From: CAYLLT01 sp964591605
GTDB lineage: Bacteria; Planctomycetota; Phycisphaerae; UBA1845; PWPN01
Assembly: GCA_964591605.1 (NCBI GenBank)
Contig: CAZQEN010000060.1
Location: 1 to 27,229, forward strand
Direction: 5' to 3'
DNA: 27,229 bases
Shown: piece after piece, positions 7,832-16,882 of the stretch
Numbering within the stretch: position 1 is the stretch's first letter
Layout of the letters: each line of letters begins with the position of its first letter
Made by a program: the position numbers and the translations under genes
Notes under the pieces: generated by a model
What the model was told of the DNA's origin: nothing
The model's input: the letters and a program-made list of their open reading frames with translations, nothing else
Databases searched by the model: none

Positions 7832-10360
7832 ATGAAATCCATTCTTAGATCGGGTGCAATCCCTGCGCTGTGGGTGGTTGCCATTCTGGCCAGCCCACTC
7901 GCCGCGGCCCCCGAGTATCGCATCGTGGATATCGGCACGCTCGGCGGCACCTCGTCCAAGGCGTGGGACATCAACAACCAGGGACAGGTGGTCGGATCTG
8001 CAGCACTCAGCACCGGTTTCAATCGGGCCTTCCTGTGGACGCCGGGTAGTACCGACGGCGTTCCCTCGAATCCCCAGATGAAGAACCTGGGCATCATCGG
8101 CAGCCGTACGAACAGCACCGCCTACGGCGTCAACAATGCGGGCGTGGTCGTCGGCGAGGCGACGAGTGCGAGCCAGACGCCCCTCTCGTTCATCTGGACC
8201 CAGAGCACCGGCATGCTGGGTTTAGGTGTAGTGGGCCTGGCCCGGAAGATCAACGATGCGGGCCTGGTCTGCGGGCGAACCTCGACCAGCATCGGCTTCG
8301 TGAAAGCCGGCGTGGCCGGCGCGACGGAGCTGTTGGATGATCTCTCGCCCACCGGCAGCGACGCCTGGGCCATCAACAACCTGGGCCAGGTGGTCGGCGA
8401 AACCCCCATCACCGCAATCCCCGGCATCTTCCCTTACCGCTGGACTGCCCTGGGGGGCATGGTGAGCCTCGGGACGCTGCAGGCGGGCCAACCGGCGTTC
8501 GCATTCAGTATCAATGAGCTGGGGGCCGTCGTCGGCAACGCGGACATTACCACGCCCACGACGCAGACGCATGGCTTCCGGTACACGGACGAAGACGGGT
8601 TCCTCGATCTGGGTACGGCTCCGAAACCCGCAGGTGGTTTCTACATCAACAGCGGTGCGCGTGACATCAACGCGTGCGGCACGATCGTGGGGAACGTCTC
8701 CGACGACGACGGGAATGGCCCGTTCTTCGCCGCGGTCTGGGACAGCGAGAACGGGTTCCGCGACCTGAACACGCTGATTCCGACGAGCGCCTTTGTGGCC
8801 AACGGCGGCATGTGGGGGCGTCTCGAATACGCGTATGCCATCAACGATGCGGGCTGGATCGTCGGCGTCGGCAGAATCGGCGGCGTGAATGGAACAGAGC
8901 GCGCGTTTCTGCTCCAACCGGATCTGAATCAGGATGGTGTACCGGACACCATGCCCGGTGATGCCGACGCAGACGCGATCGGCGATGCGTGTGACAACTG
9001 CGTCCTGACTCCCAACTCCGGCCAGGAGGACGCCGACGAAGACAATGTGGGCGATGTGTGCGATCTCTGCACGGACACCGACGGCGACGGATATGGCAAC
9101 CCCGGCTTCCCGGCGAACACGTGCGCAACCGACAACTGCCCGACAACGGCCAATGCGGATCAAACCGATACGGACGGCGACAGTGAGGGCGATGCCTGCG
9201 ATCCGGACGACGACAATGACGGTGTTCTGGATGGAGCGGACAACTGTCCGCTGTTTGCCAACGCCGACCAGGTCAACACGGACGGAGACGCCGAAGGCGA
9301 CGCGTGCGATGCGGATGACGATAACGACGGCGTGCTGGACGGAGCGGACAACTGCCCGCTGGTCGCTAACGCCGATCAGGGCAACGCCGATGGCGATGGC
9401 ACCGGCGATGCCTGCGACGACTGCACGGACACGGATGGCGACGGGTTCGGCGATCCGGGCTTCCCAGCCAACGTGTGCGGCGAGGATGGCTGCCCCGCCG
9501 ATGCCAGCAAATCGAGCCCGGGCGTGTGCGGATGCGGCGTGGCCGACACGGACAGCGACTCCGACGGCACTCCCGACTGCAACGACGCCTGCCCCAACGA
9601 TCCGGACAAGATCGAACCTGGTGCGTGCGGGTGCGGCGTGTCCGAGACGGACACTGACGGCGACGGCACGCCCGACTGCATCGATCTGTGCCCGACCGAT
9701 CCGACGAAGATCGAGCCCGGCGCATGCGGGTGCAACAACGGCGCGACCGATTCTGACGCGGACGGCCTCTGCGATGCCATCGACAACTGCCCCAACACCC
9801 CCAACGCAGACCAGGCGAACTGGGATGGCGACAGCCTCGGCGATGTGTGCGACGACTCGGACGGCGATGGTTTGTATGACGCCACGGAGTTCGACATCGG
9901 TTGTCCCAACGTGCTCGATCCGGATTCGGACGATGACGGGCTGACAGACGGGGCAGAGGTCTCACTCGGCACTGATGCGTGCGACCCCGATACCGATGAC
10001 GATGGTGTCTGGGATGATGAAGACCCGCTGCCGACCGATCCCGGCGTCACTGCGGGCTTCCTCGAGGACCTGACGCGGGACACGGCCGAGGGCATCCTCC
10101 AGCTCAGCCTCAGCCTGTTCAACGGTCCCAATAACAACGCCAACAAGGGGCGGCGCAACGCCCTGGCCAACCGGGCCACCCAGGCGGCCAACTGCATCGG
10201 CGTCGGCGACTACCAGTGCGCGATCGACCAACTTGAGAGCCTGCTGGAGAAAATCGACGGCCTGACGCCTCCGCCGGACTGGATGGATGAGTCCCCTGAA
10301 AAGGAAGCGCTGCGGGATGAAGTCGAACTGCTGATCGCGCTGCTGCAGTATGGGCCGTGA
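7832..10360 (+). CDS. large secreted protein: HAF repeats, thrombospondin type-3 calcium repeats and helical C-terminal module
   Basis: The start is ATG 7832, preceded by AAGGAGAG about 6 bases upstream; the product is 842 residues. A signal peptide (1-26) ends at AAA. Residues about 28-360 hold seven HAF repeats, each with a 'GTLGG...AxxINxxGQVVG' pattern (the first at 34-60), which usually form a beta-propeller-like extracellular domain. Residues about 363-738 are thrombospondin type-3 repeats, rich in DxDxDGxxD calcium sites and paired cysteines; two adjacent copies are near-identical (9220-9410), and three share 'PGxCGCG'. The last 100 residues (742-842) are a Leu-rich helical module that I cannot name. 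Such proteins are exported and held rigid by calcium. The gene has its own promoter and terminator, so it is monocistronic. Base composition is less extreme than in the neighbours because of GAC/GAT repeats. No catalytic site is seen. Confidence 0.85.
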   Translation: MKSILRSGAIPALWVVAILASPLAAAPEYRIVDIGTLGGTSSKAWDINNQGQVVGSAALSTGFNRAFLWTPGSTDGVPSNPQMKNLGIIGSRTNSTAYGVNNAGVVVGEATSASQTPLSFIWTQSTGMLGLGVVGLARKINDAGLVCGRTSTSIGFVKAGVAGATELLDDLSPTGSDAWAINNLGQVVGETPITAIPGIFPYRWTALGGMVSLGTLQAGQPAFAFSINELGAVVGNADITTPTTQTHGFRYTDEDGFLDLGTAPKPAGGFYINSGARDINACGTIVGNVSDDDGNGPFFAAVWDSENGFRDLNTLIPTSAFVANGGMWGRLEYAYAINDAGWIVGVGRIGGVNGTERAFLLQPDLNQDGVPDTMPGDADADAIGDACDNCVLTPNSGQEDADEDNVGDVCDLCTDTDGDGYGNPGFPANTCATDNCPTTANADQTDTDGDSEGDACDPDDDNDGVLDGADNCPLFANADQVNTDGDAEGDACDADDDNDGVLDGADNCPLVANADQGNADGDGTGDACDDCTDTDGDGFGDPGFPANVCGEDGCPADASKSSPGVCGCGVADTDSDSDGTPDCNDACPNDPDKIEPGACGCGVSETDTDGDGTPDCIDLCPTDPTKIEPGACGCNNGATDSDADGLCDAIDNCPNTPNADQANWDGDSLGDVCDDSDGDGLYDATEFDIGCPNVLDPDSDDDGLTDGAEVSLGTDACDPDTDDDGVWDDEDPLPTDPGVTAGFLEDLTRDTAEGILQLSLSLFNGPNNNANKGRRNALANRATQAANCIGVGDYQCAIDQLESLLEKIDGLTPPPDWMDESPEKEALRDEVELLIALLQYGP

Positions 10361-10417
10361 CGCCGCTGCAGTGATCCGAAGGATGCGGAAGCTCACTGCC
10401 TGATGTGAGTCCAATCG

Positions 10418-10449
10418 AGGGCCGATCCCCGGAGGGATCGGCCCTGTTT
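10418..10449 (+). terminator. intrinsic terminator-like hairpin after the HAF/TSP3 gene
   Basis: Perfect 12-bp stem: AGGGCCGATCCC and its complement around loop CGGA (10418-10445), then GTTTA. It lies 57 bases after the stop codon. The T-run is short, so termination efficiency is not certain. Confidence 0.7.
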
Positions 10450-10487
10450 ACGCGCAGCGCGGGCCTGGTCCGCCACCGAAACAGAGG

Positions 10488-10561
10488 ATCACGAAAGCCC
10501 GAAAGCACCAGAACACGAAAGACGATGATCTCGCGCTTTCGTCCGTTCGTGTTTTCGTGAT
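10488..10561. repeat. imperfect inverted repeat with ATCACGAAA ends
   Basis: ATCACGAAA at 10488-10496 is matched by TTTCGTGAT at 10553-10561. Inside are ACGAAAG (10515-10521) and CTTTCGT (10536-10542), so a nested stem can form. The sequence resembles a family of ACGAAA-rich dispersed repeats. It lies between the terminator and tRNA-Val. No gene is seen in 10361-10658. Confidence 0.5.
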
Positions 10562-10658
10562 AGAGAGCGATCGAGGAAGTCTGTCATAGACACCAGAAGT
10601 CGCGCGTTTGCAGTGCAGAGAGGTGGTCCGGATATCGCGCAACTCGCGAATCAGGTGA

Positions 10659-10732
<74 letters not shown>

Positions 10733-10776
10733 TGCGAAGCTTCACGTGTTCAGAATAAGAGCCCCGAACCTGGCGT

Positions 10777-11322
10777 TCAAGCCGGGGGAGATGGCAGGTG
10801 CGGCGCAGTGCTGCGGAGGGCGGCGAGGATCCGGTCGGCGAGATGCGGGGGATCGAGGCTGGCCGTGTCGAAGGTGAGATCGGCGGCGGCCGCGTAGAGC
10901 GGGGTTCGCCGCTCGAGAACCTGGCGAACCTCGTCGATGCCGCCGGTGGCGGTGAGATCCGGTCGGGTGGCGGCCGTCGCGGTATCGGCCCGAATGCGGC
11001 TCCACAGCACCTCGGGCGGGGCGGTGAGCCAGACGAGCGTACCTGTTTTCTTGAGTGCCGCGGTGTTCGTGCTGCGCAGGATGACCCCGCCGCCGGCGCT
11101 GATGACCTGACGTTCGCCCTGCGCGGCCTGCGCCACCACCGCGGCCTCGATATCGCGAAACGCGGGTTCGCCGTCCTGGGCGAACATATCGCGGATGCAC
11201 TTGCCGGCCCGCTGCTCGATGAGGGCATCGGTATCGACCAGCGGCCAGCCCAGCCGGTGGGCCAGCTCCCGTCCGACGGCCGACTTCCCGCTGCCGCGAT
11301 AGCCGATGAGCACGATGTTCAT
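10777..11322 (-). CDS. aroK: shikimate kinase
   Basis: Phosphorylates shikimate at the 3-hydroxyl using ATP, the fifth step of the chorismate pathway, in the cytoplasm. The 181-residue length is normal. It has the P-loop GYRGSGKS (7-14), Asp32 in 'VDTDALIE' (substrate contact), Arg56 in 'FRDIE', the GGG loop (77-79), Arg120 of the lid region and Arg139 in 'ERRTPLY', which is the usual adenine/shikimate contact set. I start at ATG 11322, because the P-loop then falls at residue 7; an upstream extension has no homology. No strong Shine-Dalgarno site is seen. It follows a polytopic membrane protein gene after 43 bases on the same strand and may be read through from it. The last 10 residues are a Pro/Ser-rich tail. 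Confidence 0.95.
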   Translation of the reverse strand: MNIVLIGYRGSGKSAVGRELAHRLGWPLVDTDALIEQRAGKCIRDMFAQDGEPAFRDIEAAVVAQAAQGERQVISAGGGVILRSTNTAALKKTGTLVWLTAPPEVLWSRIRADTATAATRPDLTATGGIDEVRQVLERRTPLYAAAADLTFDTASLDPPHLADRILAALRSTAPHLPSPPA

Positions 11323-11365
11323 GAGGACAGGATAATGCCGCCCGTCGCCGGATGCGAAAGCGGTT

Positions 11366-13156
11366 CTACCGGGCACTGAGCGCCTGCACGTTGCGGTGAC
11401 CGACGCGCCCGGCCGCGATGGCGGTCTGGTATGCCTGGAGATGCCCGAGGAAACCGGGCGGCGCCCACAGCGCGACGGGCACACGGTGCGGCACGCATTC
11501 GCGGTCGTAGGCGGCATTCAGGACGCCGATTTCAGAGTCGCGGGCGGGCAGACGCAGCTCGGGCCGGGCGAACACCATCCGGACGATCCGCCCGTCGCGG
11601 CGCAGGCTGCACACACAGCGCAGATGCGAGCCGGCGAGCAGCCGAGCCTGGGCCACTTCGACGAGCACCACATCGACCCTCGGCTCCATCGTTTTCCATA
11701 CCTCCGGCAGCACCTGGTCAGGAAGGTCGTAGTGTGCAAGCACCTTGCGGCCGCAGTAGTATTCAGCGACGGGCAACTCCATACCGCTCTGCGCGTGCAG
11801 CGAGAGAATGGTGGCATCCCGGGGAACGAATCGGCGGATGTAGTAGCCGGCCGCCTTCACGCCCGTGTCCGGGCGGACCTCGCCCCACGCGGCACGGATA
11901 CCCGTCCACGCTCGCAGATCGATGTCCGGCCGGCCCAGATCGAGGCCCGCCACGGCGAGTTGCATGCCGCAGGCGATGGCCATCGGGACGGCCACGGCCC
12001 TCCAGTGCATTCCGGCCGTCATGGCCTCGGCGAGCCAGGCGGCGCCGAGCAGAGCCGCCGCGAAGATCGCTTCGAACGTGTAGTGCGGTGCGTGGCCGAT
12101 CCGGCTCCAGTCCGCCAGCAGGCAGTAGGGAACGATCGACACCACCGCCCAGAGCGCCAGCAGGCTGCGATGATCGCGTGTGCGAAGTTTGCGCAGCCGC
12201 GTCAGCACGGCCCACGCACACACGGCGCCGAACACCGGGCCAAGCTGACTGCACCAGATCCACGGCAACTGAAGGATTTGTTCGACGTGCAGACCGGCGG
12301 CCCCATTCTCGCTCTTGAGCAGGAGCCTGCCCAACTGCCCCCGTCCGGTCCAGAGCCAGGATCCGACGATGACGGCCACCGCCGCCAGAACGGGAAGCAC
12401 GCATCCGATCAGGAAGGCCTTTCCCAGGGGTAAACAAGAGGTGCTCGACGCATCAGGCGGCACGGTGAGGACGCGGGGCCGGTCCTGCAGCGGCGGGCGC
12501 GCTGTGTTCGCATGCCATCGCCATGCGGCCAGAAGCGCGATCGGCAGGGCATAGGAGTAGAGGCTGCTCAGACAGTGGAGAAACAGGGCGATCGCGGCCA
12601 GCCACAACTGCCACGGTTGTCGCTCGTCCATCCAGGCGAGGGCGGCCCAGAGCGCGACGCTGCCCAGCAGCAGCCACGTGGTCTGATAGGCCCACAAGTA
12701 GTGGGCATCGCTCACGAGCGGCGGCAGGATGGCAACGGCCACACACCCCGCGCAGGCTGACCGGATGGAGAAACCGAGCCGGCGCATCAGCGGCCAGGTG
12801 ACGGCGACCTGCACCAGGCTCATCAGCAGGATCGGGATCCGCAGCACGCTCTCATCGATCGGAACATGCAGGCGGCTCAGAAGCCGGCACCAGACGGCCT
12901 CGATGAAAGGCAGCACCGGGCCGTAGTCGTGTGCGAAGATCCACTCGATCCCGAAACTGTAATACAGCATGTGGCCCAGGGCGGCCTGATCCGAGCTTTC
13001 GAGCGTGGCGTGGATGCCCCAGGCTCTCAGCGACAAAGCCGTGACGCCCACTGCGAGCAGGTACACCACCACGGCCGGCCGCAGGACTTGCGGCCATCGC
13101 GTGCTCCGATCGTGCTTGAGAGCGGGCAGAATCGCGGGTGTCGTCAGCGTGGCCAA
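11366..13156 (-). CDS. polytopic membrane protein, glycosyltransferase family 39-like
   Basis: The 596-residue product begins at TTG 13156 (GGGGGA lies about 9 bases upstream; no nearby ATG fits). The N-terminal half has about 8-10 hydrophobic helices; the first is at about 27-47 ('VVVYLLAVGVTALSLRAW'). After it comes a periplasmic-type loop with Asp and Glu residues ('LESSDQAALGHMLYY', 'FAHDYGPVLPFIEAVW'), the place where GT-C enzymes of the ArnT/PMT type put their catalytic Asp. A soluble domain of about 150 residues follows (from about 430). It carries 'TGVKAAGYYIRRFVPRDATILSLHAQSGMELPVAEYYCG', the kind of segment seen in GT39-like planctomycete proteins. It may move a lipid-linked sugar or phosphate onto a surface polymer. 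The donor and acceptor are unknown, and the identity rests on general shape, not on a clear signature. It is divergent from the YyaL gene. Confidence 0.6.
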   Translation of the reverse strand: MATLTTPAILPALKHDRSTRWPQVLRPAVVVYLLAVGVTALSLRAWGIHATLESSDQAALGHMLYYSFGIEWIFAHDYGPVLPFIEAVWCRLLSRLHVPIDESVLRIPILLMSLVQVAVTWPLMRRLGFSIRSACAGCVAVAILPPLVSDAHYLWAYQTTWLLLGSVALWAALAWMDERQPWQLWLAAIALFLHCLSSLYSYALPIALLAAWRWHANTARPPLQDRPRVLTVPPDASSTSCLPLGKAFLIGCVLPVLAAVAVIVGSWLWTGRGQLGRLLLKSENGAAGLHVEQILQLPWIWCSQLGPVFGAVCAWAVLTRLRKLRTRDHRSLLALWAVVSIVPYCLLADWSRIGHAPHYTFEAIFAAALLGAAWLAEAMTAGMHWRAVAVPMAIACGMQLAVAGLDLGRPDIDLRAWTGIRAAWGEVRPDTGVKAAGYYIRRFVPRDATILSLHAQSGMELPVAEYYCGRKVLAHYDLPDQVLPEVWKTMEPRVDVVLVEVAQARLLAGSHLRCVCSLRRDGRIVRMVFARPELRLPARDSEIGVLNAAYDRECVPHRVPVALWAPPGFLGHLQAYQTAIAAGRVGHRNVQALSAR

Positions 13157-13296
13157 TCAGGAGTCTCCCCCGGACGCCGCGGCCCGGACTGGCGGATTCC
13201 CGCCGCCAGAACGCGCCTCTGCGGGAATAATCGGACCTGTGGGGGGCCGCCTGCATCCAATTCGCCCGCTGCATCGCCCTGGGGCTTGCCGGGTCC

Positions 13297-13302
13297 TATA
13301 AT
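13297..13302 (+). promoter_or_regulatory. consensus -10 box (TATAAT) before the YyaL gene
   Basis: A perfect TATAAT at 13297-13302 lies 11 bases before ATG 13314. No good -35 box stands 16-18 bases upstream. Transcription would begin near 13309, so the leader would be only a few bases long if ATG 13314 is the real start. Confidence 0.4.
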
Positions 13303-13313
13303 GCCACGGCCGG

Positions 13314-15629
13314 ATGTTCCCGTGGTGGCATTGGATGATGCAGATCGAGCGCCGTCGCGCCTGCAGCGTGGGTCTCGCCCTCCTCCTGATGCCGGCGTGC
13401 GTCAGTCATGCCGCCGACCGCGCAGCACCGGCCGACAGGACCCCCTTCATGAGCGATCCGCAGCCCGCGACGCGTCCCCGGCACACCAACCGGCTGATCC
13501 ATTCCACCAGTCCCTACCTCCTTCAGCATGCCCACAATCCGGTGGACTGGTATCCGTGGGGCGCCGAGGCGCTGGAACGGGCCCGCCGCGAGAACAAGCC
13601 GATCTTCCTTTCCATCGGCTACTCCGCGTGCCACTGGTGCCACGTGATGGAGCGCGAGAGCTTCGAGAACGAGAGCATCGCCGAAGTGCTCAACGAACGG
13701 TTCGTGAGCATCAAGGTGGATCGCGAGGAGCGTCCGGACCTCGACGAGATCTACATGAACGCGACGATGATCGCGAACCAGGGCCAGGGCGGCTGGCCGA
13801 TGAGCGTATTCCTGACGCCGGACCAGCGGCCGTTTTTTGCGGGCACTTATTTCCCGCCGCAGTCGCTCTACGGCCGGCCCGGCTTCAAGGACGTGCTGCT
13901 GCGGATCAGCGAGCTCTGGCAGAACGATCGACGGCAGATTGACCAGTATGCTTCGAACCTGGCCGGCGCGGTGCGGGACTTCGTCCAGCTGGAGAAGCTG
14001 GACGAAATCATTCCGCAGGAGGCGGTCACCCACGTGGTGAGCGGCCTGGCCCGGGCGTTCGACCGCAACACCGGGGGCCTGCTCAGCGGGAGCACCAACA
14101 AGTTTCCCCCCTCGATGGCCATGAGCCTGATGCTCCGCGCGTATCATCGCAGCACGTTTCCCGCAGCCCAGTCCGGTCCCACGGCGTCCGCGCCCTCTGC
14201 CACCGCGCCGGCCGGGTCCGCGCAGCCACGGACCGAGCTTCTCGAACTCGTCGAACTCACCCTCGACCACATGGCCCGCGGGGGCATTTACGATCACCTC
14301 GGCGGCGGCATCGCACGCTACAGCACAGACCCGGAGTGGCTCGTCCCCCATTTTGAGAAGATGCTGTATGACCAGGCGCTCGTGAGCTCCATCTATCTCG
14401 AAGCTTTTCAGATCACGCGGAACACCCGCTGGGCCGAGGTGGGCACCGATATCTTTGACTACGTGCTCCGCGATCTGCGATCACCTGAAGGCGGCTTCTA
14501 CAGTGCCCGCGACGCTGACAGCGAAAGCGTGGAAGGCAAATTCTATGTCTGGAGCCGGCGCGAGGTGCTCGACATCCTCGGCCAGCGGGCGGGCGAACTC
14601 TTCTGCAGCTACTACGACGTGAGCGAGGCCGGCAACTGGGAAGGACACAACATCCTGAATGTTCCGCGCGATCTGGAAACCGTGGCGAGGCTGAACGGGA
14701 TTGCGCCGGAGGAGCTGCGCGAGGTGCTCACTGATGCCAGAAAGAAGCTTCTGGCAGTAAGGGAGCAGCGGGTGCCGCCGCACCGCGACGACAAGGTGCT
14801 CACGAGTTGGAACGGACTGATGATCGCCTCCCTGGCCCGCGGCGGGCGGGTGACCGGTCAGCACGCGTACGTCGATGCGGCCGCACGGGCCGCCGACTTC
14901 ATCCTCACGCACATGAGCCGCGACGGCCGGCTGCTGCGAACCTGGCGCGACGGGAAGGCCCACATCGGGGGATACCTCGACGATTACGCGTTCTTCACCG
15001 AAGGCCTGATCGAGCTGTACGAAGCCACCTTCGAGGATCGCTGGCTGGCCGAGGCCATCCGCCTGACCGATGACATGATCACCCACTTCTGGGACAGCGA
15101 CGGCGGCGCCTTTTATTTTACTGCCAATGATGCGGAACCGCTTTTGGTGAGGACCAAGGACACGCGCGACAGCGCCATTCCCTCTGGCAATTCCGTGGCC
15201 CTGCTGAACCTGCTTCGACTCGCGACGATGCTGGATCGGAAGGACTACCTGGCCAGGGCGCAGGCCACCCTGCGGGCCTTCGCCGGCAACGTGCAGCGCT
15301 CGCCGTTCGGCTTCGACCGCCTCCTGGCCGCCGTCGACTGGCACCACGCCCCGCGCCGGGAGGTGGTCATCGCCGGAGCGCGCCGGGATCCGGACACACA
15401 GGCGTTGCTGCGGGCGGTGAATCAGGTATATGATCCGTACCGCGTGGTCCTCTGGACCGATGGATCGCCCGAGACGGCCCACGCGGACGAGCGGGAGGCG
15501 CGCGTGCCCCTGCTGGCCGGCAAGGTCACGATTCAGGGGCGTCCGGCGGCCTATGTTTGCCGGAATTACACGTGCCGGCGGCCGATCACCGACGCCGGTG
15601 AGCTGATTCGCGAGCTGCAGGCCAAGTGA
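13314..15629 (+). CDS. thioredoxin-domain protein, YyaL/SSP411 (DUF255) family
   Basis: A 771-residue member of the DUF255 family: an N-terminal thioredoxin-like domain followed by an (alpha/alpha)6 barrel like that of N-acylglucosamine 2-epimerases. The family motif 'NRLIHSTSPYLLQHAHNPVDWYPWG' is at about 59-83, and the CHWC redox motif at 106-109 ('SACHWCHVM'). Later come 'VDREERPDLDEIYM', 'GGWPMSVFLTPDQRPFFAGTYFPP' and barrel segments such as 'GGGIARYSTDPEWLVPHFEKMLYDQ'. Its biological role is not established in bacteria. Residues 1-34 look like a signal peptide (Leu-rich core and SHA-A), so export is suggested. A second candidate start, ATG 13449 ('MSDPQPATRPRHTNR', with GACAGGA upstream), would give a cytoplasmic 727-residue protein, closer to the family's usual length of about 700. 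I keep the longer one with moderate confidence. The redox motif is intact. Confidence 0.9.
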   Translation: MFPWWHWMMQIERRRACSVGLALLLMPACVSHAADRAAPADRTPFMSDPQPATRPRHTNRLIHSTSPYLLQHAHNPVDWYPWGAEALERARRENKPIFLSIGYSACHWCHVMERESFENESIAEVLNERFVSIKVDREERPDLDEIYMNATMIANQGQGGWPMSVFLTPDQRPFFAGTYFPPQSLYGRPGFKDVLLRISELWQNDRRQIDQYASNLAGAVRDFVQLEKLDEIIPQEAVTHVVSGLARAFDRNTGGLLSGSTNKFPPSMAMSLMLRAYHRSTFPAAQSGPTASAPSATAPAGSAQPRTELLELVELTLDHMARGGIYDHLGGGIARYSTDPEWLVPHFEKMLYDQALVSSIYLEAFQITRNTRWAEVGTDIFDYVLRDLRSPEGGFYSARDADSESVEGKFYVWSRREVLDILGQRAGELFCSYYDVSEAGNWEGHNILNVPRDLETVARLNGIAPEELREVLTDARKKLLAVREQRVPPHRDDKVLTSWNGLMIASLARGGRVTGQHAYVDAAARAADFILTHMSRDGRLLRTWRDGKAHIGGYLDDYAFFTEGLIELYEATFEDRWLAEAIRLTDDMITHFWDSDGGAFYFTANDAEPLLVRTKDTRDSAIPSGNSVALLNLLRLATMLDRKDYLARAQATLRAFAGNVQRSPFGFDRLLAAVDWHHAPRREVVIAGARRDPDTQALLRAVNQVYDPYRVVLWTDGSPETAHADEREARVPLLAGKVTIQGRPAAYVCRNYTCRRPITDAGELIRELQAK

Positions 15630-15714
15630 TCTCCTCTCATCTGCCGATATCAGGGGAGTGGCATGAGACGGTCAACCGACTGGATCCGGCCCTCAGCCTG
15701 ACCGGGGAGGCACT

Positions 15715-16770
15715 GTGAAAACGACGAGCTCTCTCTTTCAACGGGTCGGCGCGGCGCTTCTTTGTCTCCTGGGCGCTTCGCTCAGCTTCGCGCAGGTGCC
15801 CAGCCAGCATGGGCGAATCCCACCCGTCCCGCGCGAGCCGGAGTATCCCGGCACCGCTCGTATTCCCAGGCAGCCCAACCCGACGATCGTGCTGCCCAGC
15901 GAGCCACCCGAGTATGGGGAGGACACGACGAAGCGGTCGGCCGGCGTCATCGGGCGCGTGCCCGCCGAGATGCCCCGGCTGCCCGACGGGTATGTCGTGG
16001 CCAACCGCCCCGCGTCCGTCGAGCGGCAGGACGAGTTCTACGTGCTGAATCTCCAGAGTGTGCCGGGACTGCCCGCGGCACCGCCGCTGCGTGTGCTGCC
16101 CAACAATCAGCTCGCTCTGCTCGAGACGGTGCTGGCCGGGCGCACCCGCATGCCGGATCTGGTCGTCACCGGGCGGGTGACGGATTTCAGCGGGGTCAAC
16201 TACGTCCTGGTCGAAAGCATCCGCGAAGGTTCCGCCCCCGTGCCGGCCGCAGCACCGCCAGCGGCAGCCCAACAGCCCCCGCCGGCGGCTGCCCCGGCCC
16301 CCGCGCCCGCCCCTGCCGCTGCCAGCACCGAACCCACGCGCGAACCGACGGCTGAGGAGGTCGTTCGGCGCCTGATGCAGGCCCAGCCGCGGCGGGCACT
16401 CGTACTCCCGCCTCCGCAGCAGCAGCCGCCGCCAGCCGCGGCCACCCGTCCGGCGGAGGAGACGCCCCGGCCCGCGACCCGCGAACTGCCGCGCTGGGCC
16501 GAAGAGACGGTGCTGATCGACCGGCCCGGACGGCTGATCCCCGGCGAGCCCTGGTGGACGTTCACGTTCGAAGACCTCGGCCAGTCACCCTCGCAGAAGC
16601 CGATCCGCGTCCTGCCCAGCCAGTTGCTGGAGACAGCCATCGGCCTGAGCAAGGGCGGCACCGGCAGCGTGGTGCTCGTGGTGAGCGGGGAGATCACCGT
16701 GTACAAGGGGATCGACTACCTGCTGCTTCGCAAGGTGCTCGTGCGGCGCGATCTGGGTAACTTCCGTTAA
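15715..16770 (+). CDS. secreted protein with an internally duplicated domain and Pro/Ala linker
   Basis: Start GTG 15715, with GGGGAGG 4 bases upstream; 351 residues. A signal peptide (1-26, ending SFAQ) is followed by a Pro-rich region to about 70. Two related domains lie at about 92-170 and 265-342. Each ends with the pattern 'PxRVLPxxxL...VVxGxxTxxxGxxYxLxxxx': 'PLRVLPNNQL' with 'VVTGRVTDFSGVNYVLVESI', and 'PIRVLPSQLL' with 'VVSGEITVYKGIDYLLLRKV'. A Pro/Ala low-complexity linker (175-205) and a helix ('PTAEEVVRRLMQAQPRRALVLPP') separate them. Each domain looks like a small beta-rich fold. No family is recalled. It probably lies in the cell envelope. It is 85 bases after the YyaL gene and 112 bases before glmM, so it may share a transcript with one or both. 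Confidence 0.75.
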   Translation: MKTTSSLFQRVGAALLCLLGASLSFAQVPSQHGRIPPVPREPEYPGTARIPRQPNPTIVLPSEPPEYGEDTTKRSAGVIGRVPAEMPRLPDGYVVANRPASVERQDEFYVLNLQSVPGLPAAPPLRVLPNNQLALLETVLAGRTRMPDLVVTGRVTDFSGVNYVLVESIREGSAPVPAAAPPAAAQQPPPAAAPAPAPAPAAASTEPTREPTAEEVVRRLMQAQPRRALVLPPPQQQPPPAAATRPAEETPRPATRELPRWAEETVLIDRPGRLIPGEPWWTFTFEDLGQSPSQKPIRVLPSQLLETAIGLSKGGTGSVVLVVSGEITVYKGIDYLLLRKVLVRRDLGNFR

Positions 16771-16882
16771 GAGTGGATGGCAGTCAGCGATCGGAGGACG
16801 GCCGTCGGGCGCCCGCTGAGGCTGATTGCGGATGGCCAGGCGGCCCCGAATGTCCCGCGGGGCTGACTTCTGAGTACTTCCC

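Noticed and set aside
11323..11517. Upstream extension of aroK
   Set aside because: It would overlap the membrane protein gene heavily and add a non-homologous Arg/Pro-rich stretch before the P-loop.
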